A stretch of 64,000 nucleotides of DNA, from the NCBI GenBank assembly GCA_026874595.1, contig CM049310.1:41357558-41421557 (forward strand), read 5' to 3'. The position numbers were made by a program, and so were the translations under genes. Of this stretch, positions 51,027 to 62,350 are shown piece by piece (the first letter of the stretch is position 1; each line of letters opens with the position of its first letter). Source of the DNA: Sipunculus nudus. Its lineage: Eukaryota; Annelida; Sipuncula; Golfingiida; Sipunculidae. A model generated the notes under the pieces. The model was not told the DNA's origin. It made no database searches and saw nothing but the letters and a program-made list of their open reading frames with translations.

Positions 51027-51580
51027 TTACAACTTCTTTTTTTTGTTTTCATCATTGACGGCATTTGTTGAGGATTCACATGTACAAATATATCCATAGA
51101 AACATATCTATACATAAATATACACACATGATAATATTAACTCTTGATTGTACCCATACTTTGTATGAAAATGGATCGAAACCTTTATATACTACCAAAA
51201 TATACATATATATATATACATATATATATATATGCATATTCTCAAATTTTTAAATAAACACATAAACAGATTTAATTTACAATTTTTTTGTTTTCATTAT
51301 CGTCGAAAATTGTTGAAGATTGAAATGTACAAATGTATCCATATAAACATACAATATATATATATACATATATATATATACACACATACTCATACACATA
51401 TACATAATTATGCACACGTGCTAATATTAACTCTTGGTTTTACCCATATTATGTATGAAAATGGATCAAAGCCTTTTTATACTACCAAATTATACATATA
51501 TATACATATACATACACATATATATACATATACATATACATATTTTCACTTATTAACCTATACAAATATAAACATGCATA
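51027..51580. repeat. Tandem pair of about 250-bp units in the LINE 3' UTR
   Basis: 'gttttcatca…ttgttgagga…tgtacaaatatatccata…aatattaactcttgattgtaccc…tgtatgaaaatggatcgaaacct' (from 51027) recurs from 51281 with TA/CA expansions. Plus-strand frames here are low-complexity Tyr/Ile/His and not genes. Confidence 0.85.
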
Positions 51581-52084
51581 TTCAGAAACATACACATATA
51601 TGTTCTCAAATATGTATGCATCTTACTAAATTCGCATTATTATATCTGGTTACCAGGATATGTTACATTTCATTATCGATAACTTACAATAGATATGAAT
51701 CCGTGTCAACAAGACTGTAATTATATCAATAAATATACTTTATTAATGTATTTTATTAATAGATTAATAGATTCAGGGGGGGGGGGGGCTTATAGGGTCC
51801 TACTTTAAAAGATTTTTTATATTCCCATGAATTTTTGCCCATTTATTTTCGTAAACCGTTTCTTTCCCCCGTTTTCTCAGAATTTTTCCAAATCCAATTC
51901 ATTTGTCACAAACTGCAAAATAATTTAAATATAGGTTCCTCATTGTTACATTATTGTAAGTGAATATAATATTTTGCTAACATGACAATGTAAGTAACGA
52001 CATCGTGTGATAAGGTTTCCTTATCTATCCCCAATAACATAGCTCTTTTTGATAATGTTAACGTTGCTTCTGACAGAGTTTGCT

Positions 52085-55000
52085 TCAGAATGTTATTATT
52101 TGATCCCAGAATAGTTGTATTCGGATGCAGTTTATAAATTTATGTTCCAAAGTTTCCTCTTGTAAGCCACTAAATTCACATATATTATCAGTAACAATCT
52201 TCATCTTATATAATCTGGATCTATATGGTAAAATCCTGTCTATAAATCTAAATTGAAAGTCTTTCAATCTTATAGAATTACATATTTTAACAGATTTATA
52301 TATGTTGTCATGTCAGTGAAAGTTCATATTCATGGTTCCATTTAAGTAAGGATGTTGGTTCCTCTATTTTCTTTTGTATTAACTTGTCGTAGTAGTCTAA
52401 TTTCGTTATTCTTGTAACTCTTAAGTTTAGCTTTCCTTTCATTTGGGATGCTCTTGATCAGACCATAGTATTCTATAAAATTAGTTCTTATATTAAATTT
52501 TCAACAAATTCTCTCACAGAGAGAAATTCGCCAGAATCATTAATTATATCTCTAATTGTTCTAATTCCCTTTTGTACCATGGTTTGTAATAGAGTGATTT
52601 GTTTTCGATATTTTTAAGATTATTACACCATATAAACTCGGAAGCAATTTCCTTATCGTCATTTGGTACAAGTGTTAGTTTAATTTCTCGCAGATTATTA
52701 ATAATATCTCTGTAGAAATCTGGAAGTTGAGCAGGCAAATCTATGAAGCAGCGACTTTTTAGAATATCTAGCATGGTTAAGCTATTTTCACAAAAGTATG
52801 ACTCGATTAATTAATAAGTTTCGATGTGTAAGATAGTATTTTGTCGATCCATGTTAGTTTCATTGCTTTATCTTGTGTCTCTAAGTCAGGCATTCGTATG
52901 CCTCCTTTCTGTGTGTCGTTTATCATGACCGAATGTTTAATTTTGGGTGGTTTTCCTTGCCATAGAAAATCATTTATTGGAAATTGTGCTTACTTCAAAA
53001 GATGTGTTGGAATGTGAAAATTTGACATTCAGTAAACCAGTTTTTACAGTCCTGAGGTTTTATTTATTACAACACGTCCTGTTAATGTAAGCTTACGTTT
53101 AGCCTATGAATCAAGCGACGTTTTCATGTTGCCCATTTCTTTTTGAAATTAAAAATTGCAGATTGTGTCTCATTTTCATAGAAGGTTATACCAAGGGTTT
53201 CGAAAGGTCCCGTAGTCCATCTTACTGGCAAGTCTCCGTCATCCTTACCAGCTCTACATCCTACCCACCGAGCCTCCGTTTTGTTTAGATTGATTTTTAA
53301 ACCAGAATGAATTTGAAATGTTTTCAATAAGTCTAACAGTTTTTTTGCAGATGTTTCATCTGCCACGAAACATGTTGTGTCAGTCAGCCAAGTCGTTATC
53401 CCTTTTAGGTGTTTGTTCTCCCGAATTTTTATCGCCATTATTTCTGCACAAAATACGAAAAGAATGGGAGAGAGTGGGCAACCTTGACGAACCCCGCGTT
53501 TGATTGTTAACCTGGGCGATAAGTATTCATTGTTCTGTACACAGCTGCTAATATCACTGTATAATATTTTAATCCATTTTATAAGATTTGTTGGAAAGTC
53601 AAAGGTTTCTAGTGTTTTGAAAATAAAGGACCAATTTAATGTGTCGAATGCGGTTTCAAAATCTATAAGAAGCAAAATATTGGATAATTTATTCAATTTT
53701 GTTAGATTAAGGACATCCTGGATTTTCCGTAGATTTTCACCGATAAATCTTCCTGGGACAAAACCAGTTTGATCAGTATGTATCAAGCCTTTTAAAAGAG
53801 GTTTAATACGGTTAGAAATAGCTTTTGAAATAATTTTATAGTCCACAGGCAATAATGATATGGGTCGCCAGTTCTTTAAAATAGTCCTGGCTTTATTCTT
53901 TTTTGGAAGCAGAGTAATTCATCCACGTCTTTGTTAAATCGAAAGTAGTTCTTTTTCATAAGAATAGTTGACAGAATTATAAAATAAATCTCCCAAGTCC
54001 GTTCAGAAATATTTATAAAACTCTGATGTGTATCCATCTAAACCTGGGCTTTTTCCCCCTTAAAATCTTTTAGCGCTTTTAAGCATTCCTCTTTTGATAA
54101 CGGTTTTTCGAGTATTTCTTTTTCTAACTTGCTGAGTTTTGGAACAGTTTCTGAAATATTAATAAGAGCATTCGCCATTTGTATATATGTGATCCCTTGC
54201 GTCTGTGTATAGTGACCGGAAATGGTTGCTACATTCATTTAAAATTTCTTCTTTACCATATATTTCTTTACCCCGTTTCATTAATTTTGTTACAATTTTA
54301 TTTGTATAATTCCTCTTTTCTGAAGATAGAAAATATTTTGTACACCTTTCCCCTTCTTCGTGCCATTTTAATCGCGAACGCAAAATGGCCCCCTTTGTTT
54401 GTGTGTGATATATTTCATTTAATCTCAATTTTACGTGCTCCAGCTCACTACGTACAGTTGGATCTTTTGGGTTTGCAGCCACAAGTGCAGTAAGGCTACT
54501 TATCTGTGTATTCAATTCCAGTTCTAGCGCTTTTTTTCTCTGCTTTTTCGTTTTGAGTATTTTATTGTATGACCCCGTATTTCACATTTGACCGTGTCAC
54601 AAATTATATTCATATTTTCGTATCCTTTGTATTTTTCATTTAGTTCCTTTATAAATACTTTAGTCAAATTTACATATTCATCATCACGCAGAAGATCATT
54701 ATTGAATTTCCAGTAACAAGGACCTCGCTTGCTATACATCTTTCCACAAAGAGATAATGTAATATGACTGTGATCTGAGAGAGTAAATGGTTTTATGTGC
54801 GCTGTTTTCACATAGGTAAGAAGTGATTGTGTAGTCAGAGAACAATTCTTGAAAGTAAAGGAGGATTGTTTTTGTTTTTGTATTCTTGTATAAGCTCGTT
54901 TAGTTTTATTCAGGATCCTCCAAACATCGCTCAATCCATATTCTTCCATTGATTTAGATATTTAGCTGCTTGACCTATTTTTTCTGATCAACCCTTAGTT

Positions 55001-55469
55001 TTGTCTATATCTGGATTTTGAGTTATGTTAAAGTCACCCCCGATTATTATGTTTCCTTCATCACGATTTAGTAAGATGTGTTCTAACTTTTTAACCAATC
55101 TATTTGATGCTGAACTTTATATTTTGTCGGAAAATATACATTACCAAGGAGAAATGTTGAATCTTCAATTTTTGTTTTCACCACTAAAATCTTCCCCTTT
55201 TCATCATGGGAAATTTCAAATTTTGAGTAGTTTAGGCCAGTTGGTAACAAAATAGCTACTCCTTTGCTGGATTTGGTGCCATGTGCAAAAATAATATCTG
55301 AATCCCATTCTCTAGCCCACAACGATTCATTTTCAGGCGCACTATGTGTTTCCTGCAGAATAATTTTATTTTGTTTATGTGGTTTTAAAAGATGAAATAC
55401 CGTCCTTCTTTTGAACTGGTTTTGTAGCCCTCTTACATTGATACTGTGTAGTTTGATATTAAATGTCAT
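52085..55469 (-). pseudogene. LINE ORF2: endonuclease and reverse transcriptase, broken
   Basis: Segments in order: endonuclease domain 55469-55083 (SINVRGL, ILQETHS, SKGVAILLP) and the end of the endonuclease 54949-54740 (LSDVWRILN, SDHSHITL). A linker with KWHEEGERCTKYFL follows at 54515-54159. RT lies at 53910-53124 (LLPKKNKAR, KNWRPIS, DQTGFVPGR, LLLIDFETAFDTLNW, RGVRQGCPLSPILF, SGLKINLNKTEA). A post-RT block is at 52774-52544, and a C-terminal cysteine/histidine region at 52267-52085 (LEHKFINC). The catalytic YADD box is replaced by WLTD-TTCF with a short deletion just before it. Stops and frameshifts separate the segments. It is non-functional. Confidence 0.88.
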
Positions 55470-55968
55470 TTATGTTTGCCTTACACTGTTAAGAGATCGA
55501 AAACAGAAAAATAGTAGTTCTACCTCGGAATTAGTTCTTAACAATATAATAATGACCAAATGAGGGTACCAGTTCATGCTTGACAATATTTTATACAAAT
55601 AAGATTCTGAAATCCGACTAACACTTTCATTAGGTGTGTACAAGAAGAGCAGTATGCTTGTGTGTAGCCGGCCAGGCGCAACAAAAGTGGATTTTCTTTT
55701 TAATCTGATACATGAAGTAACTGTTTCACGTCTCTGGCGAAACAGTTTTGGTTTTCGGTTTTTGATCCGTGATTTATGGCAAAGAATCATATTAACGGGT
55801 CAACCTTGCGCATAGATAAATCAAACGAAGAGTAAGGTTCAGAAATGACAAGTTTATAAAAGCCTTAATATTTAAGGAAAGATGCTTTTATTTGATTCGG
55901 TGTAGGATCAAATAGAGTGGTTTGATTGGCTCCACTGTTATGTTTTAATTCGTATTCAGTTTTCAGTG

Positions 55969-56400
55969 TTACATCTGTTTTGATATATTTTTTTTTTGTT
56001 TTTCTAAGAATGCTGAGGCGTTGACGTTATGAAACCCCTTGACGTGATTTGTGAATACTGAGCGGGGGGGGGGGGGGGGGGGGGGGGGGGTATGACAATA
56101 TTGCCATCTTTCGTCCAGCAGTCTGTGATAAGATTTTCCTTCTTGAGATCTCGAGCCCATTTGTACATGTTTGTGTCTAGTATTTGTGAGATCTTCGTTG
56201 ATGTAAACATTCCTAGTATCATTTCCAGTTTCCAGTTTCAATCGATTTCTTGCTTGGTACATTTTTGCTTTGGTGCGGTATGAGGTGAATTTAACCAGGA
56301 AGGGACGGCGTCTATCAGTGCGAGTTTTTTTTGCCCACTCTGTGAGAACGATCAATGTCCGTAACACTGATATCGCAGTCCAGGTGTTTTTTTAGCCAGG
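55969..56400 (-). pseudogene. LINE ORF1 relic (L1-type RNA-binding protein)
   Basis: KKTRTDRRRPFLVKFTSY with NRLK…VYINEDLT (56340-56200) is typical of the central RRM of L1-type ORF1 proteins. RDLKKENLITDCWTKDGNIVI (about 56165-56095) is typical of the C-terminal domain. The two lie in different frames, and a 27-base G-run (56064-56090) follows. Only the C-terminal half is recognisable. Confidence 0.75.
56064..56090. repeat. 27-base G homopolymer
   Basis: Uninterrupted G run inside the LINE. An equally long run occurs at 9599-9625. Confidence 0.95.
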
Positions 56401-56808
56401 TCAATAACCAAATTATCTGTATTTTCCTCATTATTTTCTGTCAGATTTTTTTATGTAGTCCGTTGTCCCAGACTTTGGCTGTGTGTCCGTGGAGCTAATC
56501 CCATTATTTTTCTATGCCACTGTTATTGTGTGCACACTGGTTTTATAAGGGTTATTTGGTGCTGTGCACAGGTACGTGAATTGTGTTATGAGCGATTCTA
56601 TTGAACACAGTGTGTAATGTTTGAACGGTTATATTTCATTTGTTTTCTAAAATTTTGTTTTTTTAAGCTTCTTCAGATTGGTTTAACAGTAGTTTATGCT
56701 GAATATTTGTAAATTTTAAGTTAGTATTTTAGGTGTAACAAATATAAATTGTCAAATAACAGTGGAGCCGATCTTACCTTCGTCTTACTCGTGTAGCGCC
56801 ATCTGCCG

Positions 56809-56892
56809 GACGAAACCAGTATTTTCAGCCATTTAAAGGAGTGTCATCTGATGAAACAAGGAAAAGTGTCATCTGATAAAACCAGTTCTTAT
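56809..56892. repeat. Minisatellite right part, starting with the LINE target duplication
   Basis: Begins with the 17-bp duplication (56809-56825) and continues with 'gtgtcatctgatgaaac' and 'gtgtcatctgataaaaccag' units, the same array as 50467-50979. Confidence 0.9.
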
Positions 56893-57640
56893 TCTATAGT
56901 GTCAATATGTTGCATAGTTGCATTCTAATTGTTGAAGTAAGAATTACATCACGCACAATCTCATAATTTTTGTTTACCTCAAGAACTTCAGAAATAGTTC
57001 TTGAAGAAAATGGCAAGATGCAAGCACAGGTGTTATATGTCGGAGACATTATATTTGATTGACACGTGAAATTATTTACATGATTCTCCAATGTGTCTCA
57101 AAATACTTCTAAAATCTTACATATCTGTTATTTATGCCTTGCTTAACATTATCTGGGAAAATGTAATCAGTAAATTAAAACTGGCTTGAGCTCATTAATA
57201 TTTAGATCAGTAAGGGGTCAGGTGGATAAAAAATTACATCACGTATCAGCTGTGTTAATTATGCCATGAATGAGGCTAAACACTAAGCTGGGCAAACCCG
57301 AAATACACACTGAACTCGGCCTGCATCACTTGATCTCCTGATGATATTGATGTACCTATAATCTTATTTTCATTGCCCCAACATAACTGTGTCTTTGTGT
57401 TGGGAGAGCAACACTATTAAAGGGAGGTCATGTAAATGTCATCCCTTGAGCAAATTGATCTTGAGAGTAGGAATTCTCAAAACAAATAGTCTGGTCAATG
57501 AACGATTTTTATCAATGGAGGTTGGACAAATATGTTATCAAAGGTTCCTCACCTGAAATGGATTCGTTTATGGTGTCTTAGTGCACAAATAAAACCCCAC
57601 CCGAGTCCACCCATGGCAAAGTGTAATTTCCTACCCAAAT
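56893..57640. other. Intergenic, no gene seen
   Basis: No coding or repeat signature was recognised. It may contain the original 3' end of the RABGGTB transcript displaced by the LINE. Confidence 0.35.
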
Positions 57641-57649
57641 CCAAGATGG

Positions 57650-58590
57650 CCCCAATTATGAGGGGTGAAATATTTAAATGGCCATAATTCGATAACTAAC
57701 TGACATAGAAACACATTTAAGGTGTTATTCCAACTAATATTAAGATGCCCGTTTATTTGATGACACTTCTGAGGTCATAAAAGTTATATATCATGTATAA
57801 AGGTCAAGGTCAGGATTAAATTTGGCAGGAAAAAAGGCCAAACTCGCCATGATATGTCATTTTTTTTTCAACCAAATGTTTTAAAAACTTATCTCAAGTG
57901 TTATTTCAATTTGACATTAGGCTGTTCATTCATTTGGTGATACCTCTGAGGTCAAAATGATATATATCATGCATTAAGGTTAAGGTCAATGTCATACTTC
58001 CAGGAGAAAAAGCAACAATCGCCATGAGATGGCATGTTTGGCAAGAAAATGACTTAGAAATGCATTTTAAGTTGACAATTCCAACTTACTGTGCAATTCT
58101 TATGCATTTGGTGGTACGGTACTTCTGAGGTCAGGAAAGGTACATACAATGCATGAAAGTCAAGGTCTAAGTCAAACTTGGAAGAAAAAGTAATCATTAT
58201 GATATAGCATGTGTTTTGCAAGAACGTAAAATAGAAGCACATTAAAAGGGTCATTTCCATCTAAATTTTAGATTGTTCATTCTTTTGATGATAATTATTA
58301 GGCCAGTAAAGGTCCATACCACGCATCAAGGTCAGGTTTGATTGAAAAAAAAAACACCAGTACTGCCCAAAATATGGCATGTTTTTGCAACAAAGTGACA
58401 TTTAAGGTGTAACTTTTAGCTAATATCAGAATGCCCATTGATTCGGTGGTTCCCCCGAGGCCAGAAAGGTACATACCGTGCATCAAGGAGAAGACCAATG
58501 CCAAACTTGACAGGAAAATGCCCATCTCCATGATTTTGTTAACATGGCACCATTCATTGAAAACAAACTTGATATGTGCTTGTAACAATA
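57650..58590. repeat. Tandem array with about 177-bp units, left arm
   Basis: The phrase 'gaggtcA…catg…aaggtcaaggtca…' begins near 57771, 57948, 58127, 58300 and 58456, so five diverged units with spacing of 156-179 bp. Each contains 'cgccatgatatg', 'gcaagaaaatgac' and a 'gccc/ttattc…atttggtga' block. Confidence 0.85.
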
Positions 58591-59466
58591 CATGTGATTA
58601 ATAGTTTAATATGAATCCATCATTTCATAGCATACATGTATATCTACAATACATGAAGTTGTGAACGTATTCATCATTAACTTCATCATCATGATCACAA
58701 TCATAATCATCATTATCCGTATCTCTGCACTTAGTTTGTGTTCATTTCATGGAAGCAATTGCTGTGCTTTGGTAACATACTGGTAAAGTATATAAAGCTC
58801 TCCTTACGATATAGGTACATGTTTTTTTAACACGTAACCCCTACAGTTGCACTTCATTACTTTGAAATATCCAGGTGCTTCCTGTTGTCTAACCCTGATA
58901 GACAAAGGACAAAGTGAAGATGGAAACCGTTCCCCCGAAGCATAGATGACAAGGTTAAAACCCCAGCGTCTATATCAGCGGCTGATTTTGACAGGTTGAG
59001 CGAGATCTTTTGCAGAAGAGATAGTCAAAGCAAATATATCTGTTGAGTATGCAGAAAAAGATGCCGACAGCTAAATCTGCAGGACGGCGTATTTCTTGGC
59101 TAATGTTCCAAAAATTTCTTGCAGATTGTTCTGATGAATTTAAGTTACACACACCGTGCTGACATCACAAGTAATAGTTTAAGCTAGTCATAGTAACAGC
59201 AAAACAGTCAGTTTGTATAACAGTTTTGAACTCTACAAATTATCTAATTTATGTCCTTGTAAGTTGATGTGATACCCCCTCATGGACAAACAGTATGCTG
59301 TACACAAAAATGCCAGCTGCTAACTTCATGTCTCCAAAGTACCCAAAATATTATAATGGCAAGCATGTAGATCAAGGAAGCTCTACTTATGATGTAGGGA
59401 CCCCCCAACCCCCAACCAACCAAACCCCACATATGCAAAGTTACAAAGTTTCTACCCAGTGTCTCA

Positions 59467-59517
59467 ACATCTACAGGTATGTTCTTCTACAGGTATGTTC
59501 ATCTACAGGTATGTTCT
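59467..59517. repeat. 17-bp short tandem repeat
   Basis: Three copies of the tctacaggtatgttct type, in the spacer of the palindrome. Confidence 0.85.
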
Positions 59518-60569
59518 TCCGTCAACACAAAACTCAGAGTGTCAACTTTTACAGGTATTTTTCTTAGACTTTCACCAACAAAATGTGCATCATGATGCTT
59601 AAGCCTGATGATTTATGCGATGACTATGGAAGTCTTAACTTTGTCAATGTCACATGGGCTTCAGGTATTATAGCATCTACCAAAAGAGCGTAGAGAGAAT
59701 AGTCATTTCGTGAGGTCAACATCTAAGTACTCTTCCATGTAGTCGCACAAATTGTCCGTTTTGATGTTATCATAAACAGGTTTAAACTACATCGTCATAC
59801 CTGAGGTATCAGCATAGTGTCTGTGTGACATAAATGCATCAGCAACCTTTTTAACAATAAATATTAGCATTTTAGTAGCAGAAATAAAGGTTATATACGT
59901 TGTAGTGCAGATTTGGCATTCTGCATTTTCTTCTGCATTCTCATCAGGGATGTTTACTCTGACCTTCTCTTCTGCAAAGCATATCACTGATACCTATCAG
60001 AATCTAGTATTTAACCTTGGCAAGAATGCTTCAGCGGTAAGATTTCTGATGGGTTTCCAGTGTCCTTATCAGCGGCTTATCCTGACAGATGTCAACTAGA
60101 TCCCTCTCCTGGATCTCCTAGCAAATTTCATCAGGTCCAAGCATTGTGTGAAAATAACACCCCCCGAAGGTGTGGGTTTTGAAATTATCCCACATGGCTC
60201 CTTTGCCTATTTGGATTACACTACCAGCAGCACCTGAACAAATCAAAATAGTAAAGTGCAACTGTAGGGGGAACCTGATCTCATAAGCGTTTACTTGGTG
60301 GTCTGTTGTGTAAAACAGTAAGTGGCCATTGCTAAGAAATTACTTGCATGAATGTAACACAAATTAAGAGTAGGGATACGCTTGAAGAAGATAATGCTGA
60401 AGGTTCCCAACATCACGGAATGTACATGAACTATACATATACATAGTACGATAGATTCATATAATTTGTTTTTCCAACGTATTATAACATGCGCATGTGA
60501 AATATTTCGTTTTCGATGATTGGGCATAATCGAAACAGTCACAGTGACAATTTAAAAGGCGTCATTAGT

Positions 60570-61110
60570 GTCATATTTTTTCCAAAATGTATCATATCAT
60601 AGCGAGTTTGGCTTATTTCCCCTACCAAATTTGATATTAACCTGGAACATAATAAATGATATGTTCCAATTAAGACCTTCGCAATATCACCAAATGAGTG
60701 GGAATTCTATTGTTAGCTGGAAATAATGTCCTTAGTGTTTTTCTATGTCATTTTCTTGCAAAAACATACCACATCATCGAGAGTTTTACTGTATTACTAA
60801 GGACTTGACCTAAACCTTAATGCATGATATGAACCTTTCCTGGCCTCAGAACTATCTCCTCATGAAGTCCATTCTAAATGGAAACACTTTGAATGTTTCT
60901 ATGTCATTTCCTTGCAAAAAACATGGTATATCATAGACAATTTGACTGTTTTCCTGACTGAAAGAAGTACCATACCATTAATTTTTGTTACTTTTTTCTT
61001 CTTCCAAATTTGACTTACCAGGACCGTGATGCATGATATTTGCATTTTCAGACCTCAGAAGTGCCATCAAATGCATGGGAATTCTTAAGTTAGTAAGAAA
61101 TGACAACTTA
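60570..61110. repeat. Inverted tandem array, right arm
   Basis: Units inverted relative to 57650-58590, marked by 'acct.cgcaatatcaccaaatgagtggg' (60676), 'ggcctcagaactat' (60842) and 'gacctcagaagtgccatcaaatgcatggg' (61052), each joined to 'tatgtcattttcttgcaaaaacat'. Confidence 0.8.
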
Positions 61111-61229
61111 AAGTACTAACTTACTAGTACATCCCTTCCTGTCTCAATGCAAAGTTTCTGCATATTTCTACAGGCATTTCTTGCAACATGATGTGGAATA
61201 GGATCATCAAATGAAATGTTATTACTTTT

Positions 61230-62350
61230 AATATATTAGTCCCCTGCCTTAGGAGGGAGGCCTACTTAAATGGTCTGCGTCATTCCATATGGCCGTCACC
61301 CCGGTAGGCAGTCCGTCCATCTTGCTCCATTCTTTTACCACATAGAAAGAATGCGATAGCAGATCCATCTGAGGAAATGAATATCAAGGACCTTGCCTAT
61401 CATTTGATGAATTAAAATCAGGCACCTGGCCTATCAAGATGCTGCAACTATATTCATAGCAAACACCATATTGACAAACGTTTTTTCACGTACAAAAAAA
61501 ATTAACACTTAAAAATGAAAAGTATAACACTTAAGTATTTTTAAAAAACTTTTAATGATTGAAAAAGTCTACACATGAAAATCAAATAAAATCCAATGTT
61601 AGTATATATCTACATCAAGGATGCAAGTTAAAATAAATGTGTAAAATAAATAAAAATACTGGTTTAACGTTTAATAGGTTTTATATGGCGAAGTATGAAG
61701 AATATCATACTTACATCCGTTAAGCACCAGATTAAAGTAACAGAAATGGTAAGATTCAAAACCATGAGTGCATGTCCTACATGTTTAAACCTTTCAATAT
61801 AGTACGACCTCACATGGGTTAAAATAATAACAAATCTCTACATATTACAAGAAATCTCTTAACGTATGATTACACATAGACATATATTAACTGCTCCTAA
61901 AAGTGGGAGGATATGGGGCAATTTTTCATACAAATATGCACAAATGTATAAACGTGCAACGGTTAACAGTAAACATTAATATTAAAGTCACAGAGTCTTA
62001 CAACCTTTCTCACAATTTAACAGAAATACTGGACAGAAGCATTGGAAACATGGCAGTACAGATAAATAACGGTCAGTTATAAAATAGAACCATAAAAATA
62101 AAGAAGTACATGATATAATCAATTAATTTAAGATCTGTGTTTTTTAAGTACACCATGCAATCACATATGTATGGCTGTGATAAAAAAAATCCAAAGATAA
62201 AAAATTATTCAAAATTAAAAGTTAAAATCGTACTCAGAAGCGTAGATGCCAAAGATTGTATAATCAATTATCGTAAAAACGCTATAAATAGAATATATTT
62301 TAAATACATTTAATCTTTACATATGCTCTGATTTTCTGATAACATAAAAT
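61230..62350. other. Putative 3' UTR and flank of the membrane-protein gene
   Basis: AT-rich and frame-poor. An ATTAAA-like word for the minus strand occurs at about 62311-62316. Otherwise nothing was recognised. Confidence 0.35.

Larger units (their letters stand above)
50980..56808 (-). mobile_element. L1/Tx1-like LINE, about 5.83 kb, probably full length
   Basis: Bounded by a perfect 17-bp target-site duplication inside a minisatellite. On the minus strand it runs from a 5' UTR (from 56808) through an ORF1 relic (about 56400-55969), ORF2 (55469-52085) and a roughly 1.1-kb 3' UTR, to a poly(A)-like end seen as T-rich sequence right after the left duplication (50980-51002). The two-ORF plan, apurinic-type endonuclease, RT and C-terminal cysteine motif fit the L1/Tx1 group. 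Both ORFs carry stops and frameshifts, so it cannot move by itself. The 3' UTR contains two tandem copies of a roughly 250-bp AT-rich segment (51027 and 51281 on). Confidence 0.92.
57650..61110. mobile_element. Long imperfect palindrome with tandem-repeat arms, Foldback-like
   Basis: The left side has a tandem array (57650-58590) and a unique arm (about 58830-59130). The right side has the inverse: a unique arm (about 59930-60280) and an inverted array (60570-61110). Pairing is visible as cccctacagttgcactt (58841 on) against aagtgcaactgtaggggg (60255-60272). Another pair is tcttttgcagaagagata (59006 on) against the inverse of ctctgaccttctcttctgca (about 59957-59976). Gaps of about 240-290 bp separate array and unique arm on both sides, and the spacer is about 800 bp. 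This arrangement fits a Foldback-type element or an old inverted duplication. Termini and target duplication were not found. Confidence 0.65.

Noticed and set aside
51232-51720. Plus-strand frame of 162 codons
   Set aside because: Low-complexity Tyr/Ile/His from TA and CA repeats in the antisense of a LINE 3' UTR.
59295-60099. Plus-strand frames of 90 and 64 codons in the palindrome
   Set aside because: The first contains a 17-bp short repeat. The second has a counterpart in the other arm only as a broken frame, so a present-day gene is not supported.
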